Positions 8,247 through 17,010 of a stretch of DNA of 33,506 bases are shown piece by piece. The position numbers and the translations under genes were made by a program. The notes below the pieces were generated by a model. That model was not told the origin of the DNA. It was given only the letters and a program-made list of their open reading frames with translations, and made no database searches. This DNA is from Curvivirga aplysinae (lineage in GTDB: Bacteria; Pseudomonadota; Alphaproteobacteria; UBA8366; Aestuariispiraceae): the NCBI RefSeq assembly GCF_009711445.1, contig NZ_SMMC01000188.1, positions 1 to 33,506 on the forward strand, written 5' to 3'. How positions within the stretch are numbered: position 1 is the first letter of the stretch; each line of letters opens with the position of its first letter.

Positions 8247-8282
8247 AGAAAAGCCCATGATACAAATCATGGGCTTTTCTTT
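8247..8282 (+). terminator. Strong intrinsic terminator after the pseudogene
   Basis: AGAAAAGCCCATGAT at 8247-8261 pairs perfectly over 15 bases with 8266-8280 around the loop ACAA. The right arm ends in CTTTTCT followed by TT. Because the left arm begins AGAAAA, the structure may work on both strands. From 8283 to 8379 I see nothing further. Confidence 0.85.
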
Positions 8283-8379
8283 GGCAAGAGTAACAAACTA
8301 TATCTTTCTAAGGTGGGGCAAAACCAACCACGACATAGCTCATTACAGAGAGAGCTCTTTGTTTTGGAATTACTGTAAA

Positions 8380-8871
8380 TTAAGCAACTTCCCCGGCAGC
8401 TTCCACACGACCAAGGATCGTCAAAGCACGGCTTCCTTGATCTACAGATTGAAAATCATGAGCCGCCATATCTTTATGCAATTTACCCTGCCATGCAGAA
8501 ATCATATCCAAGGTAATTTTATCTTCCTCCAGAGCGCCGGAACGTTTTACCGGACCATCTGTCAGAATACGATGGTCACGGCGATTAATCGCACCTGCAT
8601 CCAACAATAATGCCGCTAAGCGACGATTATCATCACGTGTCATATTACGTGGGTCAAATTTGCGATTGGCTAAACGAAATACCGCTTGAGTGTCAATTTT
8701 TACCGATGTCTCAAACCCATCAGGCAAATAATGCCGAGGCGCAGATCGTTTTACAGAAGATGCAGAAACACGTTCACGAGAAGGCGTCAGCAAATAAGGC
8801 TCTTGTGTTGTGCGGCTTAGCGCCTCTTCACGAGTCCAACCAAGCGCATTGAAAATATGTCCTAGCTTCAT
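8380..8871 (-). CDS. Hypothetical protein, 163 aa
   Basis: I do not recognise this family. The start is the ATG at 8871 (MKLGHIFNALGW), because AAGGAGG lies six to seven bases upstream; a longer frame opening at 8901 has no such site. The protein is soluble-looking, rich in Arg, Ala and Asp, without signal peptide or membrane segment. A polar, probably disordered part near residues 25-50 (SRERVSASSVKRSAPRH) separates an N-terminal helix from a helical C-terminal half with DDNRRLAALLLDAGAINRRDHRIL. It lies 76 bases downstream of the flavoprotein gene on the same strand and may share its transcript. The excellent ribosome-binding site argues for a real, well-translated gene. Confidence 0.8.
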   Translation of the reverse strand: MKLGHIFNALGWTREEALSRTTQEPYLLTPSRERVSASSVKRSAPRHYLPDGFETSVKIDTQAVFRLANRKFDPRNMTRDDNRRLAALLLDAGAINRRDHRILTDGPVKRSGALEEDKITLDMISAWQGKLHKDMAAHDFQSVDQGSRALTILGRVEAAGEVA

Positions 8872-8947
8872 TTTTTGCCTCCTTAAATCTCTGAAAAACA
8901 CATACTGAGATTAAGAAAGCAATTTTAATGCCACTCAGAACTATCAA

Positions 8948-10375
8948 TCAGGAAAATTTCATCAGGAAGGAAACAATCTTACGAACACGATCAGAAAAAA
9001 GTTTCGGTGTATAATAGCTTCCAGCCACTCTTTTGGAAATTTCTGAACGTGTTGGATAAGGTAAAATCATTCCCGCAATATCTCCGATCTTTAATCCTTT
9101 TGAAATCGCCAAACACCATGGAGCAATTAATTCCCCTGCCCCATCACCGACCATGGTGCATCCGAGGATCTTACCTTTTTTATCAACAATAGCTTTTGCA
9201 AAACCTTTTGTTTTACCTTCTGCCTGCGCACGGTCATTTTCTTTAAAATGCCATTCCAACATATCATAATTATCGGCATATTTTTCTTTGACTGTTAACT
9301 CATTCACACCCACTTGTGCAATTTCAGGGGATGTATAAGTTACCCAAGGAACGGCTGAATGACTCACTTTTGCAGGCATTTTGAAAAGCGCATTTCTAAT
9401 AACGATACCAGCATCATATCCAGCCATATGAGTGAATTGATATCCACCAGTTACATCACCGATCGCAAAGACACGTTTATTACTACTACGTAGTCTTTCA
9501 TCCACTTCAATCCCGCGCGGAGAGAACTTGATATTTGCTTTTTCCAAATCCAAACCATGCACATTAGGTGCTCGCCCGACTGCCATTAAGATATGACTTC
9601 CATCGATAACGGCTTGCTCACCATTTTTTTCAATTTTGACTTCAATACCGGCTGCAGTTTTTGCAACGGATTGCACAGATGTTCCTTCATAGAGATCAAT
9701 GCCATCCGCGACCAACTGCTCTCGTACGACTTGAACAGCTTGTTCATCATCTTTGTTCAAAATAGTTAATGCATCCACAACCGAAACTTTGATCCCAAGT
9801 TGGGCATGTGCTTGCGCCATTTCTGCGCCAATAGGACCGCCGCCAATAACCACTAGATGATCTATTTTCTCTTCATTAAAGAAAATGGTTTCATTGGTGA
9901 AATATGGCGTATCTTCAACGCCTGAAATGGGTGGCACAAAAGCAGATGACCCAGTGGAAACGACAATGTATTTTGCCTGAATAATCGTGTCGTTTACTTG
10001 TACTTCACGCGGCCCAACAAACTTGCCCGCCCCCTGATAAACTTTGACACCCAGACCTTCAAAACGTTCCACGGAATCATGTGGTTCAATGGTCTTAATA
10101 ACTGAGTCCACATGACCGCGTATTGCTGACATATCAATCTTGGGATCGTCATATGTAACCCCGAAATTTGCTGCATGTTTATGCGATTGCGCTGCGTGGG
10201 ATGCTGCAAGCAAAGCTTTTGATGGCACACATCCATAATTTAGGCAGTCGCCACCCATTTTGCCTTTTTCAATTAAAGCAACAGAGGCCCCCATTTGCAC
10301 AGCACCTGCGGCAACAGACAAACCACCGGATCCGGCACCAATCACACAAATATCAAATTTCACTGTTTCGGTCAT
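8948..10375 (-). CDS. Mercuric reductase-like / dihydrolipoamide dehydrogenase-like flavoprotein
   Basis: A 475-residue class I pyridine nucleotide-disulfide oxidoreductase. FAD binding is shown by GAGSGG at 13-18. The redox disulfide is Cys44/Cys49 in GGDCLNYGCVPSKA. The NAD(P) site is GGGPIGAEMA in the middle, the second FAD motif is AIGDVTGG, and a C-terminal dimerisation domain follows. Lipoamide dehydrogenase ends with HxHPTxSE, where His is the catalytic base. Here the segment reads ILPYPTRSE with no His, as in a subgroup of mercuric-reductase-like proteins of unknown substrate that lack the metal-binding N-terminal domain. It is therefore probably not the pyruvate dehydrogenase E3. The ATG follows AAGGTGA. 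No metal-resistance genes are adjacent. Confidence 0.87.
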   Translation of the reverse strand: MTETVKFDICVIGAGSGGLSVAAGAVQMGASVALIEKGKMGGDCLNYGCVPSKALLAASHAAQSHKHAANFGVTYDDPKIDMSAIRGHVDSVIKTIEPHDSVERFEGLGVKVYQGAGKFVGPREVQVNDTIIQAKYIVVSTGSSAFVPPISGVEDTPYFTNETIFFNEEKIDHLVVIGGGPIGAEMAQAHAQLGIKVSVVDALTILNKDDEQAVQVVREQLVADGIDLYEGTSVQSVAKTAAGIEVKIEKNGEQAVIDGSHILMAVGRAPNVHGLDLEKANIKFSPRGIEVDERLRSSNKRVFAIGDVTGGYQFTHMAGYDAGIVIRNALFKMPAKVSHSAVPWVTYTSPEIAQVGVNELTVKEKYADNYDMLEWHFKENDRAQAEGKTKGFAKAIVDKKGKILGCTMVGDGAGELIAPWCLAISKGLKIGDIAGMILPYPTRSEISKRVAGSYYTPKLFSDRVRKIVSFLMKFS

Positions 10376-10472
10376 AAGTCACCTTTTTCATTCTGATATC
10401 TATCATGTAAGGCATATGGTCCAAAAAATCCCTTAAACATTGCCTAACATTTCTGTGATCGGATCGGATTTT

Positions 10473-13103
10473 TTAGACGAGTGACTTGCTGACCACCTCA
10501 AAAACATCTCGGCTTAAACCATCCACATCTGCAACACGTTGTAGCGCAGATTTCATTTTTATTTGACGGCCCTCATCAAATCTTTTCCATTGCCCTAATG
10601 GCCCCGCTAATCGCGCAGACACTTGAGGATTCATCTTATCTAATCGGATGATAATATCAGCTAAGAAGTTGTATCCGGAACCATCTGCTGCGTGGAAGCG
10701 AACCATATTACCTATACAGAATGATCCGACTAAAGCACGTAGACGATTTGGATTATTAAAATTAAAGACAGGATGATCCATCAATGTTTTCACATCAGAT
10801 AATACATCAGGATGTGAGGAGATTGCTTGTGCACCTAGCCATTTATCCATCACAATTGCATTATCTTTCCAGATGTCGTGGAAATGATCAAAAACAGCCT
10901 TTTTCATTTCGCCCGGATAATCGGTGATCAATCGCATACCTGCGACTGCGTCCGTCATATTGTCAGCGGCCTCATAATGAGCCTTCAGTAATGCAGGCGC
11001 TTCATTAGCATCCGCAGCCGCCATATAAGCCAAAGCTGTATTGCGAAGATCACGCAAACCTGCTTGTTCAGCTGTTGGTTCAAATACACCATGAACGGTG
11101 GAATGATCATAGATTTCTTCAAAAACAGCTCTATGCGCTGTTGCCACAGCAACACGCAAGGCTTCACGTGCTGCGTGAATCGCATCTACATCAATCAAAT
11201 CCATTTGTTCTGAAACGAATTCTTCAGATGGTAATTTCAATGCACAGGCTTTAAAGGCAGGTTCTAAATCTTCATTTCTGGCGATATGCCCCATAGCGGC
11301 AACAAAGTCGTTATCAATACTGAAATCTTTTCCAGTCTGATATTCAGCAACCATCTTGGTTAAGAGCTCTGCGGCATATTGTTGACCGGCTTCCCAACGG
11401 TTAAAGCTATCATGATCATTCCCCATCAGAAATGCCATTTCAGCTTGGCTTTGGCCTGTTTTTAAATGAATAGGTGCAGTGAAACCTCGATTTAAAGATA
11501 ACACAGGCTTCGTCACAACATTTCCAAATACAAATGTTTGTTCTTCTTCTTTTAAATGCAAAAGATGTTCACTTGCTTCAACACCGTCTAGATAGCATTT
11601 CTGATCTTCACCGGCTTCACCTAAAAGGCCAACACGTAAAGGGATATGTAGAGACTGCTTGGACGCTTGTCCTGCCGTTGGTTTTGTTTCCTGTCGTAAG
11701 GTCAAACTATAACGTTGCGTTTCTTGGTCATAATCCGCAGATTTCACATCCACATTTGGCGTGCCGGATTGACTATACCATAATTTAAAATGTGTTAAAT
11801 CAAAGCCACTGGCATCCTGCATGGCTGCCACAAAATCATCACATGTAACTGCTTGCCCATCATGACGTTCAAAATACAACTTCATACCTTTCTGGAAGTT
11901 TTCTTCTCCCAATAAAGTATGCATCATACGGATAACTTCTGCGCCCTTTTCATAAACGGTTGCTGTGTAGAAATTATTAATTTCAATATAGCTTTCTGGT
12001 CGCACGGGATGGGATAAAGGTCCTGCATCTTCTGGGAATTGACGAGCACGTAACATACGTACATCTTCAATGCGCTTTACGGCATGACTACGCTGGTCAC
12101 CAGAAAATTCCTGATCTCGGAAAACGGTTAAACCTTCTTTTAAACTTAACTGAAACCAATCACGACAAGTGACACGGTTCCCCGTCCAGTTATGAAAATA
12201 TTCATGGGCAACAATACCTTCGATGAGATCGAAATCTGTATCTGTTCCTGTTTTTTCATCTGCGAGAATATATTTATCATTGAATATATTCAGGCTTTTA
12301 TTTTCCATCGCGCCCATATTAAAATCGGACACAGCCACGATATTAAAAATATTCAGATCATATTCCAGATCAAAGCGCGTCTCATCCCAGCGCATGGATC
12401 GTTTCAGACTATCCATCGCATAATCACAGCGTGTCTCATTTCCATGTTCCACAAAGATACGCAAGGTCACATCTTGGCCCGACTTAGTTGTAAAAGTGTC
12501 TTCTACTTTCGCTAAATCACCTGCTACCAACGCAAATAGATAACTCGGTTTTGCATGCGGGTCTTCCCAAACAGCGTAATGGCGTCCACCTTCCAATTCA
12601 CCATTTTCAATATTGTTACCATTAGAAAGCAATACCGGATTTGTCTCTTTATCAGCACGGATTGTCACCTTATAGGTGGTCATCACATCTGGTCGGTCCA
12701 TAAAATAGGTGATCCGGCGAAACCCTTCCGCTTCACATTGTGTACAATACATCGTGCTAGAACGGTATAGACCTTCAAGACGTGTATTGGCAGCCGGATT
12801 GATTGTATTTTGGATCGTTAACGTAAATTCGTCAGGCAAATCGGATAATGTCAGAAGTTCATCTGTCAATGTAAATTGATCTTCGCGCAATTCACGACCA
12901 TTCACACGAATGGAATTCAAACCTAATTCTTCCCCATGTAAGACCAGATCATCATTTCCGCCATCGCAACGTTTTAAATATTGAGTTGCTGTTACCAAGG
13001 TAAATTCAGGTTCTAAATCAAATTCAAGTTCGACCCGCGACACCGAAAAAGCAGGCGCCGTGTAATCGGCAAGTTGTATAGCAACTGGTTGATCGACGCG
13101 CAT
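10473..13103 (-). CDS. pepN: Aminopeptidase N (M1 family zinc metallopeptidase)
   Basis: An 876-residue cytosolic aminopeptidase, close in length to E. coli PepN. The exopeptidase motif GAMEN is at 264-268 and the zinc site is HEYFH at 300-304 with the third ligand Glu323 (the full run continues NWTGNRVTCRDW). The N-terminal beta domain, catalytic domain, small beta domain and helical C-terminal domain appear in order. I chose the ATG at 13103 because AAGGA precedes it and the protein then begins like PepN. The frame stays open 27 codons further, but that overlaps the upstream gene. The start lies five bases after the CCA-transferase-family stop, so it is the last gene of the DUF1285 operon. 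Confidence 0.95.
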   Translation of the reverse strand: MRVDQPVAIQLADYTAPAFSVSRVELEFDLEPEFTLVTATQYLKRCDGGNDDLVLHGEELGLNSIRVNGRELREDQFTLTDELLTLSDLPDEFTLTIQNTINPAANTRLEGLYRSSTMYCTQCEAEGFRRITYFMDRPDVMTTYKVTIRADKETNPVLLSNGNNIENGELEGGRHYAVWEDPHAKPSYLFALVAGDLAKVEDTFTTKSGQDVTLRIFVEHGNETRCDYAMDSLKRSMRWDETRFDLEYDLNIFNIVAVSDFNMGAMENKSLNIFNDKYILADEKTGTDTDFDLIEGIVAHEYFHNWTGNRVTCRDWFQLSLKEGLTVFRDQEFSGDQRSHAVKRIEDVRMLRARQFPEDAGPLSHPVRPESYIEINNFYTATVYEKGAEVIRMMHTLLGEENFQKGMKLYFERHDGQAVTCDDFVAAMQDASGFDLTHFKLWYSQSGTPNVDVKSADYDQETQRYSLTLRQETKPTAGQASKQSLHIPLRVGLLGEAGEDQKCYLDGVEASEHLLHLKEEEQTFVFGNVVTKPVLSLNRGFTAPIHLKTGQSQAEMAFLMGNDHDSFNRWEAGQQYAAELLTKMVAEYQTGKDFSIDNDFVAAMGHIARNEDLEPAFKACALKLPSEEFVSEQMDLIDVDAIHAAREALRVAVATAHRAVFEEIYDHSTVHGVFEPTAEQAGLRDLRNTALAYMAAADANEAPALLKAHYEAADNMTDAVAGMRLITDYPGEMKKAVFDHFHDIWKDNAIVMDKWLGAQAISSHPDVLSDVKTLMDHPVFNFNNPNRLRALVGSFCIGNMVRFHAADGSGYNFLADIIIRLDKMNPQVSARLAGPLGQWKRFDEGRQIKMKSALQRVADVDGLSRDVFEVVSKSLV

Positions 13104-13108
13104 AATGA

Positions 13109-14350
13109 TTATTCCTTCTTCGCGATTTTCTCTAATCTGGATAAACAGGTTTCGCGATCTATTTGAAAACCGCTGCCAATCCATTCATCTTCCACTTTTT
13201 GAAGAATTTGCCCCACTTCGGGACCTGCTTCAACCCCCATATTTATCACGTCTCGCCCTAATAATGGGAATTCAGGCTGTCCCGTTTTCTCGGCAAAACA
13301 ACCTAACTTATCCCAGCCTCCATCTTCATCACGAATCTGGCCCAGTTGGGCGATATCCCTCACTAAATCAGGTCCTATTTTATTATAGACCTGAAAGAAC
13401 ATTCTGTTAGATAAATCTTTGAAAATCTCACGTGGCGTATAAAGGCCAATAAAGTATTTTTTTTCTGCATTTGAAAAACGTAACGCATTTGCAAGTTGTC
13501 TTGCTTCTTTTTGATCAAAATGACCATGCAGCAATGCTAAGCGTTGCAATGGGTTGCCCCCATTCAATTGATCTAAGAAAGCAATATCTTTATCCGTAAC
13601 CTTAACGGGCATCTTTCGATACATCTGATCAAACATACCAATCTGATTCATCGCAGATAGAGTAGATGAAATCTTGGGTATTGTAAGTAATTTAGACCAT
13701 TCCTGCCAAATACGTTCTGTGGCCAAACGTGGAAGATGACTTACAAATTCTTTACAAATCGCCAGAACATTCTGGTCAAATCCTTGACGTTCATAGCGCG
13801 CAGAGAAACGAAAATAACGTAATAAACGCAATGCGTCTTCTGTCATACGTAGACGCGGGTCACCTACAAATCGCACATGCCCGTCTTTTAAATCATCCCA
13901 TCCACCGAAATAATCATAAAGAGTGCCGCCAACATCCATATATAGGGCATTCATCGTAAAATCCCGGCGAGCTGCATCCTCTTGCCAGTCATCGGTGAAT
14001 TCTACAACAGCATGCCGCCCGTCTGTTTCTACATCCTTACGAAGAGTAGTTAACTCATAGGGAACATGATCTAAAACCGCTGTTATTGTGCCATGAGACA
14101 ATCCCGTCGGGATCACCCTCAGGCCCGCTGCCTCAAGAGATTTCATCACATATTCAGGATCACGATTAACAGCGATATCAAAATCGTGAACCTCACGCCC
14201 AACCAGAAAATCTCTTACACAGCCACCAACGAAACGCCCTTCGATACTTGCAGCCTCCAATACCTGAAACAGACGTAAGATATTTGGATCATCAAGCCAA
14301 TCAGGCCTCATGGATAACTTCGTCGTAACAAGAACCGCATCTGAAAGCAT
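13109..14350 (-). CDS. CCA tRNA nucleotidyltransferase / poly(A) polymerase family protein
   Basis: A 413-residue class II nucleotidyltransferase. The GG-VRD signature (VGGCVRDFLVG) is at 41-51, the catalytic carboxylates Asp56 and Asp58 follow in HDFDIA, and the ARRDFTMNALYMD motif is at 127-139. A helical RNA-binding tail follows. In alphaproteobacteria this type normally adds or repairs the CCA end of tRNAs. The very similar poly(A) polymerase cannot be excluded, though a CCA role is more likely in this lineage. The ATG overlaps the stop of the DUF6111 gene as TAATG, which supports both the start and translational coupling. Confidence 0.92.
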   Translation of the reverse strand: MLSDAVLVTTKLSMRPDWLDDPNILRLFQVLEAASIEGRFVGGCVRDFLVGREVHDFDIAVNRDPEYVMKSLEAAGLRVIPTGLSHGTITAVLDHVPYELTTLRKDVETDGRHAVVEFTDDWQEDAARRDFTMNALYMDVGGTLYDYFGGWDDLKDGHVRFVGDPRLRMTEDALRLLRYFRFSARYERQGFDQNVLAICKEFVSHLPRLATERIWQEWSKLLTIPKISSTLSAMNQIGMFDQMYRKMPVKVTDKDIAFLDQLNGGNPLQRLALLHGHFDQKEARQLANALRFSNAEKKYFIGLYTPREIFKDLSNRMFFQVYNKIGPDLVRDIAQLGQIRDEDGGWDKLGCFAEKTGQPEFPLLGRDVINMGVEAGPEVGQILQKVEDEWIGSGFQIDRETCLSRLEKIAKKE

Positions 14351-14646
14351 TACTCGTCTGTTTCTTTGACAAATTGGCCCGGCACCAATTCACCATTCTC
14401 CATATGTGGTGGTATATATTTACCATGGAATCCATCATAATTTGGAAAACCGAATACCAAAAAAGTAAGGATCAATAGGACTCCACCAAAACCAATCAAA
14501 CGAAACCACGGCCATGCATGATAGGCTGGAATATGCTCCGCTGTTTCATCTTCTTTTTTCCATTTGGCACGCAAGCGAACCAAAAAGAAATATATTAAAG
14601 TCGGTGTGATAAGTGGTAAAACCACTGTCAAAATTATCCGGATCAT
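14350..14646 (-). CDS. DUF6111-like small membrane protein
   Basis: A 98-residue protein with two predicted membrane segments, about residues 4-24 and 50-68, linked by a basic then acidic loop (RLRAKWKKEDE). A short polar C-terminal tail carries a YIPPHMENGELVPG motif. From its position between the CoA pyrophosphatase and CCA-transferase genes, and from its opening, I take it for DUF6111, whose function is unknown. Its ATG overlaps the Nudix stop (ATGA) and its stop overlaps the next start, so all three genes are translationally coupled. Confidence 0.8.
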   Translation of the reverse strand: MIRIILTVVLPLITPTLIYFFLVRLRAKWKKEDETAEHIPAYHAWPWFRLIGFGGVLLILTFLVFGFPNYDGFHGKYIPPHMENGELVPGQFVKETDE

Positions 14647-15254
14647 TTTCCCTCCAGGATATCAACCAGATTAACTAACATGCCCGCCGTCGCACCCCAT
14701 ATATGATAGTCTTTATAGGGTAAAACATAAAAATGACGACGGATGGATTCAAATTCATATGCTTGTTTTACGTGGTTCTCACGGTTCAAGAAAAAGGTTA
14801 ATGGGACTTCAAAAATAGAGGCAACCTCAAAATCATCCAATTCAGTTTCAAAAGGAGGTGTTACAACCCCTACCACAGGCGTCACGTCAAATCCCGTACG
14901 CGTAATATACGGATCCAATTGCCCAATAGTTTCCACATGCCGACGATTAAGCCCTACTTCTTCTTCTGTCTCTCTTAACGCCGTGTCTATGGCATCTGAA
15001 TCGTCTTTTTCTGCTCGTCCACCCGGAAAACTGATTTGTCCAGCATGATCATGCAAATGATCCGTACGCTGCGTCAAAAGGACTGTTATTCCATCATTTC
15101 TTTGCACTAATGGCACAAGAACCGAAGCTGGTGTCAATGGATCCCGCATAGGTTGCATGCCCGGATTTAAATCTGCATCGCCCCGTTTACGTGTATCCTC
15201 AGATTGTCTGATTTTATGCGCTTCAAGAGCAGCAATCACGTCAGTTATATGCAT
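14643..15254 (-). CDS. CoA pyrophosphatase (Nudix hydrolase)
   Basis: A 203-residue Nudix enzyme that would split coenzyme A or its derivatives into phosphopantetheine and 3',5'-ADP. The CoA-pyrophosphatase signature LLTQRTDHLHDHAGQISFPG runs straight into the Nudix box, where Gly, Glu and the REtEEEVG helix are spaced as required (G-x5-E-x7-RExxEEVG). The ATG at 15254 overlaps the stop of the DUF1285 gene as TGATG. A TTG one codon earlier is not needed. The gene lies in the DUF1285 to pepN operon. Confidence 0.93.
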   Translation of the reverse strand: MHITDVIAALEAHKIRQSEDTRKRGDADLNPGMQPMRDPLTPASVLVPLVQRNDGITVLLTQRTDHLHDHAGQISFPGGRAEKDDSDAIDTALRETEEEVGLNRRHVETIGQLDPYITRTGFDVTPVVGVVTPPFETELDDFEVASIFEVPLTFFLNRENHVKQAYEFESIRRHFYVLPYKDYHIWGATAGMLVNLVDILEGK

Positions 15255-15856
15255 CAACCTTCTTCCAAAGAACCAATTTCAAAGAAATTCCCTGAAGACC
15301 AAACACCAAATTTTAATTGTTCGTCGCGTTCAACCTCTTCTGCCAGTTCCACAAGATCATAAAACACACTTCGCACAATCAGAGCTTCAAGGTTATCTCT
15401 TATTAAGACGTAGGGTTTCGGTTCATTTGTTTCAAGATCAACAACAATGCGTATTGGATGGTTCTCATCCACTGTTACCCAATGATCTAAATTACTACGA
15501 AAGGATAAAGTTTGTTTCTTACCTTGCCCTTCAACTCTCATTTCAACAGCAACAAAAGGTGCATCCTCGACCTCAATCTTACCCTTCTCGGCAGGTGTTA
15601 CCAACCAGAACTGATCGTCTTCATCTTTCTGCAAAATAGTGGAAAAGAGTTTGCATAAAGCTTGACGTTTAATAAGGCCACCCTCGTGATACCAATCACC
15701 ATTCCGAGCAATCTTCATATCATAATTACATATTTTCTCCGGCCATGGGGAAACATGTAAACCTTGCCCACTCTCCATAAGCTCTTTGATATTTTGCGCA
15801 GCGGCTTTTCCTGCCTCGTTCATACCAGATTCTATTTGTTTTATTGGGTCATTCAT
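15254..15856 (-). CDS. DUF1285 family protein
   Basis: A 200-residue soluble protein matching DUF1285. After a variable N-terminus comes the family segment with IARNGDWYHEGGLIKRQALCKLFS (about residues 49-72), then a beta-rich body with DHWVTVDENHPIRIV and a C-terminal helix (YDLVELAEEVE). The function is unknown. It is the first gene of a minus-strand operon continuing with CoA pyrophosphatase, DUF6111, the CCA-transferase-family gene and pepN, a common alphaproteobacterial order. It is divergent from the MoxR operon across 107 bases. Confidence 0.88.
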   Translation of the reverse strand: MNDPIKQIESGMNEAGKAAAQNIKELMESGQGLHVSPWPEKICNYDMKIARNGDWYHEGGLIKRQALCKLFSTILQKDEDDQFWLVTPAEKGKIEVEDAPFVAVEMRVEGQGKKQTLSFRSNLDHWVTVDENHPIRIVVDLETNEPKPYVLIRDNLEALIVRSVFYDLVELAEEVERDEQLKFGVWSSGNFFEIGSLEEG

Positions 15857-15963
15857 AATTCTGTGATCCGGTTTCTATAGTCTGCTTAGAAAGCATGTGT
15901 TAGACTTACCTCATAAAGTGTTATGCTAACCTTTATATCTTATCTCTAGTTTAAGGTTTATCC

Positions 15964-16992
15964 ATGTCCGCGACAAATGAAACTTTTGAAATCAATTCAT
16001 TAAACGAAGATCTGGAAACAACGTTGGCTCAACCCCTTGCGGAAGCATCAACTAAAATCCAGAAAATACGTGCCGAGATTGCACAAGTCATAATTGGTCA
16101 AGACAACGTAGTGGAACAAAGCCTAATTACTGTTCTCGCAAGTGGGCATGCAGTTTTAATTGGTGTACCTGGCCTTGGTAAAACTCTGTTAGTTGAGACA
16201 TTAGGTCAGGTATTGGGTCTCTCAGAAAAACGGGTACAATTTACACCTGATCTGATGCCTGCAGATATTTTAGGTTCAGAAGTCTTAGAAGAAAACGAGA
16301 GTGGTCGACGGAGCTTTCGCTTCTTGCAAGGTCCAATTTTCAGTCAACTTTTAATGGCTGATGAAATCAACCGTGCCAGCCCACGTACTCAGTCTGCTTT
16401 ATTACAAGCGATGCAGGAACGCCGTGTTTCTGTCGCTGGTCACTATCATGACTTACCAAAGCCTTTTCACGTTCTGGCAACCCAAAACCCATTAGAACAA
16501 GAAGGAACTTATCCTCTTCCTGAAGCTCAGCTTGATCGATTCCTGATGGAAATCAGCATTGAATATCCTGATAAGGAAACAGAAAGAGAAATCATTCTGA
16601 ACACAACTGGCATAGACGCAAAGAAGCCAGAACCTGTTATAACACCCAAGGATTTGATCGATATCCAACAACTTGTAAAACAAATCCCGGTGGGAGAGAG
16701 TGTTGTAGAAGCTATTCTTGAATTAGTTCGTTCTTGTCGCCCCGAACAAAGTGACCATCAACTCGTTAAGGAACATGTGGCATGGGGACCTGGCCCACGT
16801 GCTAGCCAAGCATTCATGCAAGCCATTCGCGCAAGGGCCGTTTTACATGGAAGGTTTTCGCCATCCATTGACGATGTTATTTCCCTAGCTAAGCCGATTT
16901 TAAGACATCGTATGGCGCTGGGTTTTGCTGCATATAGCGCCAATATTACTTTAGATAATCTAATCAATGAACTGCTAAATCCGCTTCGGTAG
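15964..16992 (+). CDS. MoxR-family AAA+ ATPase
   Basis: A 342-residue cytosolic AAA+ ATPase of the MoxR group. Walker A is GVPGLGKT at 67-74, Walker B LLMADE at 129-134, and sensor 1 the ATQNP element near 172. The LPEAQLDRFLM arginine-finger region follows, then a C-terminal lid. MoxR proteins are thought to act as chaperones that mature von Willebrand-type metal-binding partners, and here a DUF58 gene follows 18 bases later. AAGG lies seven bases before the ATG. First gene of a four-gene operon. Confidence 0.94.
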   Translation: MSATNETFEINSLNEDLETTLAQPLAEASTKIQKIRAEIAQVIIGQDNVVEQSLITVLASGHAVLIGVPGLGKTLLVETLGQVLGLSEKRVQFTPDLMPADILGSEVLEENESGRRSFRFLQGPIFSQLLMADEINRASPRTQSALLQAMQERRVSVAGHYHDLPKPFHVLATQNPLEQEGTYPLPEAQLDRFLMEISIEYPDKETEREIILNTTGIDAKKPEPVITPKDLIDIQQLVKQIPVGESVVEAILELVRSCRPEQSDHQLVKEHVAWGPGPRASQAFMQAIRARAVLHGRFSPSIDDVISLAKPILRHRMALGFAAYSANITLDNLINELLNPLR

Positions 16993-17010
16993 AGAGAAAT
17001 AATTAATCTG

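Noticed and set aside
12192-12515. Plus-strand open frames inside pepN and other large genes
   Set aside because: They lie opposite genes with full family motifs, lack ribosome-binding sites and have no recognisable domains.
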